Assembly (NCBI RefSeq): GCF_002892835.1
Contig: NZ_PJMB01000013.1
Span: 46,160-110,159 of the forward strand
Source: Arthrobacter sp. AFG7.2
Lineage (GTDB): Bacteria > Actinomycetota > Actinomycetes > Actinomycetales > Micrococcaceae
Reading direction: 5' to 3'
Length of the DNA: 64,000 nucleotides
Shown: positions 1-9,185 of the stretch, piece by piece
How positions within the stretch are numbered: position 1 is the first letter of the stretch
Layout: the number at the start of each line of letters is the position of its first letter
Made by a program: the position numbers and the translations under genes
The notes under the pieces: generated by a model
Told to the model about the DNA's origin: nothing
Seen by the model: only the letters and a program-made list of their open reading frames with translations
Databases searched by the model: none

Positions 1-1734
1 GCAGAACTTTCCACGTTCCTCGCCGCCGGCGCAGGGCAGCGTTCCGCCGTCGCAGTCGACCTCATCCCGGGCCGCATCGGCGAGGACGCCGCGGCACTGG
101 CCATCGTGCGCGACGGCGCTGCGGCGTACATCGACCTGTCCCGCCAGGACGCCGGGGCAGAGAACGTCCTGGCAGGCTGGTTGCGTGACCCCGAGTCACC
201 AAAGGTCCTGCACGGGTTCAAGGCCGCACTGAAAGCCCTGACCTCCCGTGGCCTGGAGCTGGAAGGCGTGGTGGATGACACCTCCATCTCCGGCTACCTC
301 ATCCAGCCGGACCGGCGCACCTATGAACTTTCCGAGCTGGCCCAGCACCACCTCAACGTTGGTATCTCCCCGGCTACTGCCAAGGCAGGCCAGCTGGAGC
401 TTTCCTTCGACGGCGAGGATGACGCCGCCGCCGATGCTCTGGTCCAGGCGGCCGCCGTCGTACTTGCCCTCAGCCGCTACTTCGAAGGGGAACTGAAGGA
501 GCGCCGGGCCGAGGAGCTCCTGTCCACCCTGGAACTGCCGGTCAGCCGGGTCCTGGCGGATATGGAACTCGCCGGCATCGGAATTGACATGGCCCGGATG
601 GACGATCAGCTCGCCGACCTGGCCAGGGTCATCGACCAGGCGCAGGAACAGGCCTTCGCCGCGATCGGCCACGAGGTCAACCTGGGCTCGCCCAAGCAAC
701 TGCAGACCGTCCTGTTCGAGGAACTCCAGCTGCCCAAGACCAAGAAGATCAAGTCCGGCTACACCACGGACGCCGCATCGCTGAAGAACCTGCTGGAGAA
801 AACGGGGCACGAGTTCCTGGTGCAGCTGATGGCGCACCGTGAGGCCGCCAAGCTGCGCCAGATGCTTGAATCCCTGAAGAAGTCGGTGGCTGAAGACGGC
901 CGCATCCACACCACCTACGCCCAGAACGTTGCAGCTACGGGGCGGATTTCCTCCAACAACCCCAACCTGCAGAACATCCCCATCCGCAGCGAGGAAGGCC
1001 GGCGCGTGCGCGGCATCTTCGTGGTGGGGGAGGGCTACGAATGCCTGCTGTCCGCAGACTACTCGCAGATCGAAATGCGCATCATGGCGCACCTCTCCGG
1101 TGACCAGGGCCTGATCCAGGCCTACAAGGACGGCGAGGACCTGCACCGGTTCGTGGGCTCAAACATCTTCCATGTGCCCACCGAAGAGGTCACCAGCGCC
1201 ATGCGTTCCAAGGTGAAGGCGATGTCCTACGGCCTTGCTTATGGCCTGACCTCCTTCGGCCTGTCCAAGCAGCTGGAGATCTCCGTGGACGAGGCACGCA
1301 CGCTCATGAAGGACTACTTCGACCGGTTCGGCGCCGTCCGCGACTACCTCCGCGGTGTGGTGGACCAGGCCCGTGTGGACGGCTACACGGCGACGATCGA
1401 GGGACGCCGCCGGTACCTGCCGGACCTGACCAGCACCGACAGGCAGCTGCGCGAAAACGCTGAACGCATTGCGCTGAACAGCCCCATCCAGGGCTCCGCC
1501 GCGGACATCATCAAGCGCGCCATGCTGGGAGTCCACTCCGAGCTGAAGGCACAGGGGCTGAAATCGCGGATGCTCCTGCAGGTCCACGACGAACTGGTCC
1601 TCGAGGTCGCCGCGGGGGAGCGGGAAGCGGTGGAGAAGCTGGTGACCGAGCAGATGGGAGCCGCGGCGGACCTCAGTGTGCCGCTCGAAGTCCAGATCGG
1701 CGTCGGTCCCAGCTGGTACGACGCCGGGCACTAG
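1..1734 (+). CDS. polA: DNA polymerase I, C-terminal part (5' end outside window)
   Basis: The frame is open from the first base, so the N-terminal 5'-nuclease domain and part of the exonuclease-like domain lie upstream of the window. The visible part is the Klenow-type polymerase that fills gaps in repair and removes Okazaki primers. Motif A reads DYSQIEMRI (from about 1057), motif B holds RSKVKAMSYGLAYG (about 1204-1245) and motif C reads QVHDELVLEV (from 1579); the two Asp residues of A and C are the metal ligands. The protein ends SWYDAGH, the normal family end, so the 3' end is complete. It is followed by a strong palindromic terminator and faces a permease gene on the other strand. Identification is secure; only the start is missing. 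Confidence 0.97.
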   Translation, partial: AELSTFLAAGAGQRSAVAVDLIPGRIGEDAAALAIVRDGAAAYIDLSRQDAGAENVLAGWLRDPESPKVLHGFKAALKALTSRGLELEGVVDDTSISGYLIQPDRRTYELSELAQHHLNVGISPATAKAGQLELSFDGEDDAAADALVQAAAVVLALSRYFEGELKERRAEELLSTLELPVSRVLADMELAGIGIDMARMDDQLADLARVIDQAQEQAFAAIGHEVNLGSPKQLQTVLFEELQLPKTKKIKSGYTTDAASLKNLLEKTGHEFLVQLMAHREAAKLRQMLESLKKSVAEDGRIHTTYAQNVAATGRISSNNPNLQNIPIRSEEGRRVRGIFVVGEGYECLLSADYSQIEMRIMAHLSGDQGLIQAYKDGEDLHRFVGSNIFHVPTEEVTSAMRSKVKAMSYGLAYGLTSFGLSKQLEISVDEARTLMKDYFDRFGAVRDYLRGVVDQARVDGYTATIEGRRRYLPDLTSTDRQLRENAERIALNSPIQGSAADIIKRAMLGVHSELKAQGLKSRMLLQVHDELVLEVAAGEREAVEKLVTEQMGAAADLSVPLEVQIGVGPSWYDAGH

Positions 1735-1756
1735 GAACAGGCGCGAGGCGGGCAAC

Positions 1757-1788
1757 GAGGGCGGGACGGAAATTTCCGTCCCGCCCTC
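1757..1788. terminator. Bidirectional palindromic terminator between polA and the APC permease
   Basis: A perfect 16+16 base inverted repeat (arm GAGGGCGGGACGGAAA) with no bases between the arms lies 22 bases after the polA stop and 40 bases beyond the stop of the convergent permease. The AAATTT centre must form the loop. There is no long T run on either side, so termination rests mainly on the very stable stem. Confidence 0.75.
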
Positions 1789-1827
1789 AGTGACGGCAGT
1801 TGCCCCCTTCCAGCAGCAGCTTTTTGG

Positions 1828-3285
1828 TCAGCCGTTCCTGCGTGCTTCCCGGCGCTGCCTCAGCCGTTCCAGCAGTTCGTGTTCAGCGTCGGCGCCGGGA
1901 GCGACGCCGGAGGGGATGCGGAAGAGGAGGACCACTCCCAGGATCCACCAGAGCCCGAAAAGTATCCACGGGGGTGGGGTCAGCGCGGCGGGCATGCCGG
2001 GAAGGTACAGGCTCAACAGTCCAAGGCAAAGGACCACGGCGGCCACGCCGATGACGAGGCCTCCATTGCCCGGGCCGCCCACGCGGAGCGGGCGGTCCAT
2101 CTGCGGTTCCTTCCGGCGCAGGATGACGAACACCACGGCTACCAGGATGTACGCAATGACGATGCTGGGTGCGCCGGAATCCACGAGCCAGCCCAGCATC
2201 GATACGCCGAAGAACGGCGCAATGAACGACAGCACGCCAATGAACAGGAGCGCGTTAACCGGAGTGCGGTAGGTGGGGTGGAGCTTGGCGAACCAGGTGG
2301 GCAGCATGCCGGAACGGGCCATCGAGAACATGAGGCGCGAGGCCCCCAGAAGCAGTGAATTCCACGAGGTCAGAATTCCTGCGATCCCGCCGGCGATCAG
2401 GATTCTAGCCATCAGGTCGCTGCCGAACAGAGCCCCCATCGCATCAGCGGTGGCGATGTCAGCCTGGGCTATCTCCCCCGCAGGCATTGCGGAAGAAGTG
2501 GTCAGCACGGTCATGACGTACCAGACGGTCGCGAGGAGGACGGCAACCACAACGAGCCTGCCGATCTGCCGTGCCGGGATGTTCACCTCTTCCGAGGACT
2601 GGGGGATGACGTCGAAGCCGACGAAAAGAAACGGGACCACTACCAGGACTGCAAAGTAGCCTGTAAGGCCGCCCGTGAACAGTGGTTCCATGTTCGTCGC
2701 CGAGCCGCCCGTAAAGGAGCCGAAGACAAGTATCAGGCCGATGACCAGGAGGAAAACCACCACGAACGTCTGGGCAACGCCGGCAAGCTTCACACCCAGG
2801 ATGTTGATTCCCGTGATCACCACCGCAGCGACAGCTCCCACCAACGCCCAGGTCAGGTGCACCTGGTAGCCGGCGACTTCCCAGAGCGGCACCTGGCTGA
2901 GATTGGGGAAGAGGTATTGCGCCGTGCGCGGCAGTGCGACCGCCTCGAAGGCAACGATCGTGATGTATCCGCCAGTGATGGCCCAGGACCCGATAAACGA
3001 CCAGCGCGGACCCATTCCGCGGAGCAGGAAGTTGTGTTCTCCACCGGCCTTGGGCATGGCTGCGGTCAATTCGGCGTAGGTGAGGCCCACGACGCCCATG
3101 ATGGCACCGCCGGTGATCATGGCCAGGACGGCTCCCATGGTGCCCGCCGAGGCTATCCAGCCACCGGTCAGGACCACCCAGCCAAAACCAATCATGGCTC
3201 CAAATCCGAGTGCCAGGGCGTCCCAGTTGCCCAAAACCTTTAACAGGGAAGCATCGGGCGTGGGTTCGGCTTGCGAAACTTTCAT
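1828..3285 (-). CDS. APC superfamily amino acid permease
   Basis: A 485-residue integral membrane protein, about 12 hydrophobic segments, the usual size for the amino acid-polyamine-organocation superfamily. The first helix carries the substrate-site glycine motif GAMIGFG (residues 29-35). Helix 3 and its loop (PKAGGEHNFLLRGMGPRW) and the WNSLLLGASRLMFSMARSGMLP stretch are typical of APC transporters. It should import an amino acid or related amine by cation symport; the substrate cannot be read from sequence. The ATG is preceded by GAGGAAAG (3286-3293), a good ribosome site, so unlike many neighbours it has a leader. It is monocistronic, convergent with polA. Confidence 0.88.
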   Translation of the reverse strand: MKVSQAEPTPDASLLKVLGNWDALALGFGAMIGFGWVVLTGGWIASAGTMGAVLAMITGGAIMGVVGLTYAELTAAMPKAGGEHNFLLRGMGPRWSFIGSWAITGGYITIVAFEAVALPRTAQYLFPNLSQVPLWEVAGYQVHLTWALVGAVAAVVITGINILGVKLAGVAQTFVVVFLLVIGLILVFGSFTGGSATNMEPLFTGGLTGYFAVLVVVPFLFVGFDVIPQSSEEVNIPARQIGRLVVVAVLLATVWYVMTVLTTSSAMPAGEIAQADIATADAMGALFGSDLMARILIAGGIAGILTSWNSLLLGASRLMFSMARSGMLPTWFAKLHPTYRTPVNALLFIGVLSFIAPFFGVSMLGWLVDSGAPSIVIAYILVAVVFVILRRKEPQMDRPLRVGGPGNGGLVIGVAAVVLCLGLLSLYLPGMPAALTPPPWILFGLWWILGVVLLFRIPSGVAPGADAEHELLERLRQRREARRNG

Positions 3286-3395
3286 CTTTCCTCGCTCAGG
3301 TAGCAGGTGATGTATTCAAAGCCGGGAATCCCCCTCCGTGAGCTGCGCCACACCCCGGTGCCCCACAGCTTATGCCAGACCTCGCAAATCTTGGC

Positions 3396-3401
3396 TAGGC
3401 T
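3396..3401 (+). promoter_or_regulatory. -10 box of a leaderless promoter (Eis-like gene)
   Basis: TAGGCT is followed by six bases and then the GTG at 3408. Transcription would begin at the start codon itself, and there is no Shine-Dalgarno. This decides for GTG 3408 over the ATG at 3417. Confidence 0.6.
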
Positions 3402-3407
3402 CAGTGC

Positions 3408-4706
3408 GTGGCTGACATGAATGGGAAGTATGAAATCCGGCGCTTCAGCGCTGTGTCCGAAGGCAACGATGGATATGCCGAGGCGGAAACGTGGAGCCGG
3501 GCCGTCTCCTTTGGGTTCCACGAATCCACCAGGACACCCGACCACGTGGCGAAGGCACTGGCCACCTACGAGGCTGACGGCCGCGTCCTCACCGGCGTCT
3601 ACCAGACCGGCCCGGTAGCCCCGTCCTCAATGCCGGCCGACGTCCCGGTGGCCACCTTCGCGACGTTCCGCAAGACCCTCAACATCGGATTCGGCCGGAC
3701 CCTGGAGTCACACATGGTCACCGCAGTCACGGTACGCACTTCGCACCGGAGGCGGGGCCTGCTGCGCCGGATGATGAGCGAGGACCTCAGCCTCGCCAAG
3801 GAGGACGGCGTCGCCATGGCTGCCCTCACCGCCTCGGAAGGGACAATTTACGGGCGCTTTGGTTACGGCGTCGCCAGCTTCGAACGCACCGTCAAGGTGG
3901 ACACCACCGCCCGTTTCAGCGTGCGGCACCAGCCCACCGGCAGTGTGGAAATTGCCGATCCCAAAACCCTGCTGGAGCTGGCGCCGGTGGTCTTTGACCG
4001 CGTTCACAGGATTACCCCCGGTTCCCTCGGCAGGCAGGACTGGTACCGGCAGCTCGCGTCCGGTTCCTTGGCCCGGGACGGCAAAGAGGATCCGGCCATT
4101 AAGGTGGCGCTCCACTACGGTCCGCACGGGGACATCGACGGGTACGTCTCCTACAAGTTCCTGGGCTGGGACACGGAGCCTTACACCGTGGAGGTGGTGG
4201 ACCTGGTGGCCGCCGGCAATGACGCCTACCTGGAGCTCTGGCAGTTCCTCGGCGCCATCGACCTGGTGGAGCGGGTCTCCTGGGACGAGGCGCCGCTGGA
4301 CGACCCCCTGACCTGGGCGCTCACAGACCCCCGCTGCATCGATTCGTCAGACAGCCGGGACATGTTGTGGCTCCGCATCCTGGACGTCCGCAAGGCACTC
4401 GAAGCCCGGGGCTACCCTGCTGACGGGCAGGTTGTCCTGGAAATTACGGATCCGCTGGGCCTCACTGCAGGGACTTTCGCCCTTCGCACGGACGGCGGGA
4501 ACGCCGTCGTCGAACGCCTGCCGGAAACCGCGGAAGCGGACCTGACGCTCGATGTCTCGGCACTGTCCTCGATCTACCTGGGCGCCGTGTGTCCGGTCAC
4601 CCTGACTGCTGCAGGACGCATTCGGGAAAACACTCCCGGCTCAGCGCTGCTGGCCAGGCAGATGTTCGCCGTGGAGAGGGCAACGCACTGCCTCACCCAC
4701 TTCTGA
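3408..4706 (+). CDS. Eis-like GNAT N-acetyltransferase
   Basis: This 432-residue protein matches the Eis family: two GNAT-like regions followed by a sterol-carrier-like C-terminal domain. The acetyl-CoA pyrophosphate loop is visible as RTSHRRRGLLRRMM (about 110-123), followed by the conserved YGRFGYG (148-154). It ends in Phe (THCLTHF); in Mycobacterium Eis the C-terminal carboxylate takes part in catalysis. Mycobacterial Eis acetylates aminoglycosides and lysines on several amines; whether this enzyme acts on drugs, polyamines or proteins is unknown. It stands alone between divergent and co-directional membrane transport genes. The start is supported by a -10 box six bases upstream. Family call is firm, substrate is not. 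Confidence 0.87.
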   Translation: MADMNGKYEIRRFSAVSEGNDGYAEAETWSRAVSFGFHESTRTPDHVAKALATYEADGRVLTGVYQTGPVAPSSMPADVPVATFATFRKTLNIGFGRTLESHMVTAVTVRTSHRRRGLLRRMMSEDLSLAKEDGVAMAALTASEGTIYGRFGYGVASFERTVKVDTTARFSVRHQPTGSVEIADPKTLLELAPVVFDRVHRITPGSLGRQDWYRQLASGSLARDGKEDPAIKVALHYGPHGDIDGYVSYKFLGWDTEPYTVEVVDLVAAGNDAYLELWQFLGAIDLVERVSWDEAPLDDPLTWALTDPRCIDSSDSRDMLWLRILDVRKALEARGYPADGQVVLEITDPLGLTAGTFALRTDGGNAVVERLPETAEADLTLDVSALSSIYLGAVCPVTLTAAGRIRENTPGSALLARQMFAVERATHCLTHF

Positions 4707-4746
4707 CCGGACTCTGCCGGTGATACCGCATCGATGGCCGCGGGAG

Positions 4747-4752
4747 TAGGGT
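4747..4752 (+). promoter_or_regulatory. Candidate -10 box for the BenE-like permease
   Basis: TAGGGT, 61 bases before the preferred ATG at 4814, would give a leader of about 55 bases. No clear -35 is seen. Weak support. Confidence 0.35.
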
Positions 4753-4813
4753 TGGGCCCGACAGCTGAATCAGCGGCCCCGGCCAGTTGCCAGGACCACA
4801 ACGGGCGGACGTC

Positions 4814-6022
4814 ATGGCAGTGGATTCCGGGAATGATGCGGAGCGGCTCCGGGAGTGGTCCCAGTCCGTTGGAATCAGCCTCGCCCTGGTCACCCTCGCC
4901 TCATCTTTGATCGCAGTGCCGCTCTCCGCTGCCGGGCAGCTGAACCTTGCGGACGGCCAGGTAACAGCCTGGGTTATGACCATCTACACCGTTCCCTGCG
5001 TCCTGGGCCTGGTCCTGACGCTGATCTACCGGCAGCCGCTGCTTCTCACTGGCAATATCTTCGTCCTGATCTTCATCGTCTCGCTCCAGGGCAGGCTGCC
5101 TTTCGCGGAACTGGCAGGTGCCTCCTTGATGGCAGGCGCAGCAGTGGTGGTCATCTCATCCCTGGGGCTGGCCGACCACCTGGCACGCGTTATTCCGGAG
5201 CCTGTGGTGGTTGGCCTCCTGGCGGGTTCCACCCTGCCGTTCGTGGCCGGCATCTTCACGGGAATGACTGCAGAGCCCTCAGCTATTGGAGCCGCTTTCC
5301 TGGCCTACGTCCTGGGGCGAAAGTATCTTGATGCCCGTGTGCCGTCTGTCTTCCTTGCCATGGTGGTGGGAATCGCTGTTGCCGGAATCCTCGGCAGGTT
5401 CGGTGGCGGGGACGGCGGCGGGGGTGCTCCGCCCTTACTTACGTCGCCTGCTTTCACCTGGCACGCGGCGTTGACGGCCACTCCGGTCATGGTGGTTCTG
5501 ATCGTTCTTCAGTCCAACGTTCCGTCCCTGATCTTTCTTCGCGGCGAGCACTACCACCCGCCGGCCCACCTGGTGGACTATGTAAGCGGCGTGGGCACCA
5601 TGGCTTCGTCTTTCCTGGGACCGTCGGGACTGTCCCTCTCGTTGCCGGCCACGGCAATGGTCGCGGGCAGCGACGCCGGCCCGCACCGGTACAGGTACCG
5701 CGCGGTGCTGCTGTCTTATGCCATCTTCCTCGCCATGACGCCCTTGGTCGCCTATGCTGCCGGCGCTGCAGAGATCCTGCCGCTGGAACTGTTGGTTGCC
5801 ATTGCAGGGCTGGCCGTCATTGGCGTGCTCGGAATGGCTGTGAAGCGGATCAGCAGCGGCCCGCTGACGCTGGGGCCGTTGGTTGCCTTTGCCGTGGCCG
5901 TCTCGGACGCGTCGATGCTGGGATTGGGCCCCTACTTCTGGTCGCTCGTGTTCGGCGTTGCCGTGTCCTGGATGCTTGAACGGGACGGCATCCGCGAACT
6001 CCGGCCGGGAATCAAGGGCTGA
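4814..6022 (+). CDS. BenE-like benzoate/purine-type membrane permease
   Basis: A 402-residue protein with about 11-12 hydrophobic segments. The pattern LNLADGQVTAWVMTIY near the N-terminus, RQPLLLTGNIFVLIF and the later ALxxTPVMVVLIVLQSNVPSLIFLR stretch resemble the BenE benzoate/H+ symporter family, related to nucleobase and SulP permeases. Substrate is uncertain: no aromatic-catabolic genes lie nearby. Start: the frame stays open to a TTG at 4787, but the ATG at 4814 (MAVDSGNDAERL) is preferred because the extra nine residues look non-coding. It ends shortly before the rpsA promoter, in the same direction, and is probably a single-gene unit. Confidence 0.72.
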   Translation: MAVDSGNDAERLREWSQSVGISLALVTLASSLIAVPLSAAGQLNLADGQVTAWVMTIYTVPCVLGLVLTLIYRQPLLLTGNIFVLIFIVSLQGRLPFAELAGASLMAGAAVVVISSLGLADHLARVIPEPVVVGLLAGSTLPFVAGIFTGMTAEPSAIGAAFLAYVLGRKYLDARVPSVFLAMVVGIAVAGILGRFGGGDGGGGAPPLLTSPAFTWHAALTATPVMVVLIVLQSNVPSLIFLRGEHYHPPAHLVDYVSGVGTMASSFLGPSGLSLSLPATAMVAGSDAGPHRYRYRAVLLSYAIFLAMTPLVAYAAGAAEILPLELLVAIAGLAVIGVLGMAVKRISSGPLTLGPLVAFAVAVSDASMLGLGPYFWSLVFGVAVSWMLERDGIRELRPGIKG

Positions 6023-6053
6023 ACCCTGCTGGCCATACCCGCCGCAGGCCGCT

Positions 6054-6083
6054 TTGACCCATGTTGCGGGCAGCGACTAGAAT
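6054..6083 (+). promoter_or_regulatory. rpsA promoter
   Basis: TTGACC (6054-6059) and TAGAAT (6078-6083) are separated by 18 bases, the best sigma-70/HrdB-like promoter in the window, as expected for a ribosomal protein gene. It gives a leader of about 145 bases that contains short inverted repeats (for example around CACGTGTGCCAG/CTGGTGTGCAGTG, 6098-6125) and ends with GGAG ahead of the ATG. Confidence 0.75.
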
Positions 6084-6237
6084 AAACGGGCGTGTGTCAC
6101 GTGTGCCAGCCTCTGGTGTGCAGTGAACGCCACGCAATCAGGATGACCCGGCAATCCGCCGCGCCCCGCCTCCAGGTCAGTACCCGGAAGTGGTGGTCGC
6201 CTGATCAACTAACTATCCACAACGGAGCCCCTACTAC

Positions 6238-7716
6238 ATGACCATCACCTCCACCGAGAAGCCCGGTACCCCCGTAGTCGCCATTAACGACATCGGTACC
6301 GCTGAGGACTTCCTCGCAGCTGTCGACGCCACCATCAAGTACTTCAACGACGGAGACCTCGTCGAAGGTACCGTCGTCAAGGTCGACCGCGATGAAGTCC
6401 TGCTCGACATCGGTTACAAGACCGAAGGTGTCATCCCCTCCCGCGAGCTGTCCATCAAGCACGACGTTGATCCCGGAGACGTCGTCTCCGTTGGCGATCA
6501 GGTCGAAGCCCTGGTGCTCACCAAGGAAGACAAAGAAGGCCGCCTGATCCTCTCCAAGAAGCGCGCTCAGTACGAGCGTGCCTGGGGCGACATCGAGAAG
6601 GTCAAGGAAGAAGACGGTGTTGTCACCGGTACCGTCATCGAGGTCGTCAAGGGTGGTCTTATCCTCGACATCGGCCTGCGCGGCTTCCTGCCCGCATCCC
6701 TCGTCGAGATGCGCCGTGTGCGCGACCTGGCTCCGTACATCGGCCAGCAGATCGAAGCCAAGATCATCGAGCTGGACAAGAACCGCAACAACGTGGTCCT
6801 TTCCCGCCGTGCATGGCTCGAGCAGACCCAGTCCGAGGTCCGCTCCACCTTCCTCAACAAGCTGGAAAAGGGCCAGGTCCGTCCCGGCGTCGTTTCCTCC
6901 ATCGTCAACTTCGGTGCCTTCGTGGACCTGGGCGGCGTAGACGGCCTGGTTCACGTTTCCGAGCTGTCCTGGAAGCACATCGACCACCCGTCCGAGGTTG
7001 TCGAAGTTGGCCAGGAAGTCACCGTCGAGGTTCTCGAGGTGGACCTGGACCGCGAGCGCGTTTCCCTGTCGCTCAAGGCTACGCAGGAAGATCCGTGGCA
7101 GACCTTCGCCCGCACCCACGCCCTCGGCCAGGTTGTTCCGGGTAAGGTCACCAAGCTGGTTCCGTTCGGTGCGTTCGTCCGCGTCGAGGACGGCATCGAA
7201 GGCCTGGTCCACATCTCCGAGCTGGCCGTGCGCCACGTGGAGCTGGCAGAGCAGGTTGTCTCCGTTGGTGACGAGCTGTTCGTCAAGGTCATCGACATCG
7301 ACCTGGAACGCCGCCGCATCTCGCTGTCCCTCAAGCAGGCCAACGAGGGCGTCGACGCCGACAGCACCGAATTCGATCCGGCTCTCTACGGCATGGCCGC
7401 AGAGTACGACGAAGAGGGCAACTACAAGTACCCCGAGGGCTTCGATCCCGAGTCCAACGAGTGGCTTGAAGGCTACGAGAACCAGCGCGCCGCCTGGGAG
7501 CAGCAGTACGCTGACGCCCAGACCCGCTGGGAAGCCCACAAGAAGCAGGTTGCCCAGCACGCTGCTGACGACGCTGCAGCTGCAACGTCCGGTGACAGTG
7601 ATTCCGGCACCACCAGCTACTCCTCGGAGCCGGCTGCTGAGTCCAACGCCGGTGCAGGTACGCTTGCATCCGACGAGGCCCTCGCCGCCCTGCGCGAGAA
7701 GCTGACCGGCAACTAA
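6238..7716 (+). CDS. rpsA: 30S ribosomal protein S1
   Basis: Binds mRNA and the 30S subunit during initiation. Four S1/OB-fold domains are visible at roughly residues 38-108, 125-193, 210-281 and 297-368; the third and fourth carry the classic VNFGAFVDLGGVDGLVHVSEL and VPFGAFVRVEDGIEGLVHI signatures. Four domains, not the six of E. coli, is the actinobacterial form. Residues 369-492 form a low-complexity acidic/Ala-Ser-rich tail, including YKYPEGFDPESNEW, found in related actinobacteria. Strong promoter, long leader and a very strong terminator make it a single-gene, highly expressed unit. Codon use is strongly biased to C-ending codons. Confidence 0.97.
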   Translation: MTITSTEKPGTPVVAINDIGTAEDFLAAVDATIKYFNDGDLVEGTVVKVDRDEVLLDIGYKTEGVIPSRELSIKHDVDPGDVVSVGDQVEALVLTKEDKEGRLILSKKRAQYERAWGDIEKVKEEDGVVTGTVIEVVKGGLILDIGLRGFLPASLVEMRRVRDLAPYIGQQIEAKIIELDKNRNNVVLSRRAWLEQTQSEVRSTFLNKLEKGQVRPGVVSSIVNFGAFVDLGGVDGLVHVSELSWKHIDHPSEVVEVGQEVTVEVLEVDLDRERVSLSLKATQEDPWQTFARTHALGQVVPGKVTKLVPFGAFVRVEDGIEGLVHISELAVRHVELAEQVVSVGDELFVKVIDIDLERRRISLSLKQANEGVDADSTEFDPALYGMAAEYDEEGNYKYPEGFDPESNEWLEGYENQRAAWEQQYADAQTRWEAHKKQVAQHAADDAAAATSGDSDSGTTSYSSEPAAESNAGAGTLASDEALAALREKLTGN

Positions 7717-7743
7717 TTGCCACCGGCCCGGACTTTCCGGGCC

Positions 7744-7791
7744 AACGCAACAGACCCCCTGCCCGCAAGGCAGGGGGTCTGTTGCGTTTGC
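7744..7791 (+). terminator. rpsA Rho-independent terminator
   Basis: A perfect 20-bp stem (7744-7763 with 7769-7788) closes a CGCAA loop, followed by a short T-containing tail. It begins 28 bases after the rpsA stop and also faces the end of the GNAT gene on the other strand, so it may work both ways. Confidence 0.88.
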
Positions 7792-7827
7792 AGCTGAGGC
7801 GCCCCGCCCATCCTGGGAACCATGCAC

Positions 7828-8331
7828 TTAAAGTACGACGACGGCGTTCACTGTCCCGTCGTCGTCGGGCGTCAGGACTGCACCGGCGGAGGCAAGGACG
7901 CGCTGGGCGCCGAGGTTTCCCGTAAGGGTCCGGGCAGTCACCTGGACGATGCCTGCCTTGCGGGCCTCGTGGAGGACCAGCCGCAGCGCGGCGGTTCCTA
8001 TGCCTTGCGACCGAAAGCTCCTGCCGAGCCAGATGCCGGTGTCGGCAACAGCCACGCCATCGCCGGACTCAACGCGGCGAAGCCGGATGGAACCGGCAAG
8101 GACGCCGCCGGCGAGAATGCCCCACGTCTTCTCGCCTGCATCTCCGTCAAGGCCGTGCGCGGCGGCGCGGTGATAACTGAAGAACCATGCCGTGCGCTCC
8201 AGGTTCCAGCCCGGGCCGCCCAGAGGGGGCGCCACCTCGTCCGGGGAGGCATCGCGCTTGGCGAGTTCCAGGAGCTGCTCCAGCACTGTTTCATCCACGT
8301 CCACCAGGGACACGTCACCCAATCCGGACAT
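7828..8331 (-). CDS. GNAT family N-acetyltransferase (RimJ/RimL-like)
   Basis: A 167-residue acetyltransferase. The acetyl-CoA loop is seen in LGRSFRSQGIGTAALRLVLHEA, followed by NLGAQRVLASAGA, the usual C-terminal helix of the RimJ/RimL and general GNAT type. Substrate unknown. The frame is open further upstream, but the ATG at 8331 (MSGLGDVSLVDVDE) is preferred because GGAG lies about ten bases before it. This start overlaps the end of the YigZ-family gene by 17 bases, so the two are translationally coupled in one transcript. Confidence 0.83.
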   Translation of the reverse strand: MSGLGDVSLVDVDETVLEQLLELAKRDASPDEVAPPLGGPGWNLERTAWFFSYHRAAAHGLDGDAGEKTWGILAGGVLAGSIRLRRVESGDGVAVADTGIWLGRSFRSQGIGTAALRLVLHEARKAGIVQVTARTLTGNLGAQRVLASAGAVLTPDDDGTVNAVVVL

Positions 8332-9034
8332 CCACCCACTCCGTTCCTTCGGGCTGGAGCAGGGCACTGCCCGCGGTGAGTGACTGAAGGCGCTCTCCGG
8401 CGGCGGAAATTTCACCGGCTTCGTCCGGCAGGGCGAGCCGCAGGACAGTGTGCCGGGCGGCGTAGCTGGTTTCCGCCATCACGAATCCAGCGGCCCGCAG
8501 GTCGTTTTCCAGCCGTCCGGCAGCACCATGCGGCACTTCTGTTGAGCAGATCCGCAACCTGCTGCGGCGCACCATTGGGGCCAGGGAAAGCGCAGAGGAC
8601 ACGGACTCCGAGTACGCCCGCACCAGTCCACCCGCCCCGAGCAGGACGCCGCCGAAGTAGCGCACGACGACGGCACTCACGTCGCTGAGGTCTGCCACCC
8701 CGGGCGTCGTTTCCCTTTTGGCCAGTGCCTCGAGCATGGGGATGCCGGCGGTACCGGAGGGTTCGCCGTCGTCGCTGGAACGCTGGATGCTCCGGTCGGG
8801 TCCGATGATGAACGCCGAGCAGTGGTGCCGGGCGTCGTGGAATTCGCGGCGGAGTTCGGCCACGAGGCTCCGTGCTGCGTCCTCTGTCTCAACCCGTCGC
8901 AGGACGGTAATGAACCGGGAACGCTTGATCTCAAGTTCGTGGCGGAAACCCGGGCCCTGGGCCAACGCGGTGTAGCTGGTGGTCCTGCTCTCCGCCCCGC
9001 GGCCGGTCCCTGGGGTTTCCGCCATGTTCCGCAC
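8315..9034 (-). CDS. YigZ/IMPACT (UPF0029) family protein
   Basis: 239 residues with the family's conserved blocks: HHCSAFIIGP (70-79), SSDDGEPSGTAGIPML (86-101) and VVVRYFGGVLLGAGGLVRAYS (122-142). The second half has the ferredoxin-like domain seen in YigZ. The family includes the yeast/mammal IMPACT translation regulators; the bacterial role is not established. Start is GTG at 9034, since a TAGACT box ends six bases before it; the internal ATG at 9025 is the alternative. First gene of a two-gene unit with the GNAT enzyme. Confidence 0.9.
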   Translation of the reverse strand: MRNMAETPGTGRGAESRTTSYTALAQGPGFRHELEIKRSRFITVLRRVETEDAARSLVAELRREFHDARHHCSAFIIGPDRSIQRSSDDGEPSGTAGIPMLEALAKRETTPGVADLSDVSAVVVRYFGGVLLGAGGLVRAYSESVSSALSLAPMVRRSRLRICSTEVPHGAAGRLENDLRAAGFVMAETSYAARHTVLRLALPDEAGEISAAGERLQSLTAGSALLQPEGTEWVDVRIG

Positions 9035-9040
9035 CGGTTC

Positions 9041-9046
9041 AGTCTA
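9041..9046 (-). promoter_or_regulatory. -10 box of a leaderless promoter (YigZ-family gene)
   Basis: TAGACT on the minus strand, six bases before GTG 9034, with no Shine-Dalgarno between. Confidence 0.6.
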
Positions 9047-9185
9047 GTGCGGTGCGGAACGTTCTTCTCCGGTCCGCGTCTCCAGATACTTGGCCTGGGC
9101 GCGGGTACACCCGCGCCCAGGGCTCCTCTGCGAATCGGGGCTTTGGGCCCGTGACAGGAGACGACGCCGTCCGGAGAATTGCCCC

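Noticed and set aside
6090..6237. A riboswitch or autoregulatory element in the rpsA leader
   Set aside because: Only short inverted repeats; I cannot match a known class.
6205..7827. A 540-residue open frame opposite rpsA
   Set aside because: Pure shadow of rpsA codon bias; the composition is Asp/Val/Leu-rich without motifs.
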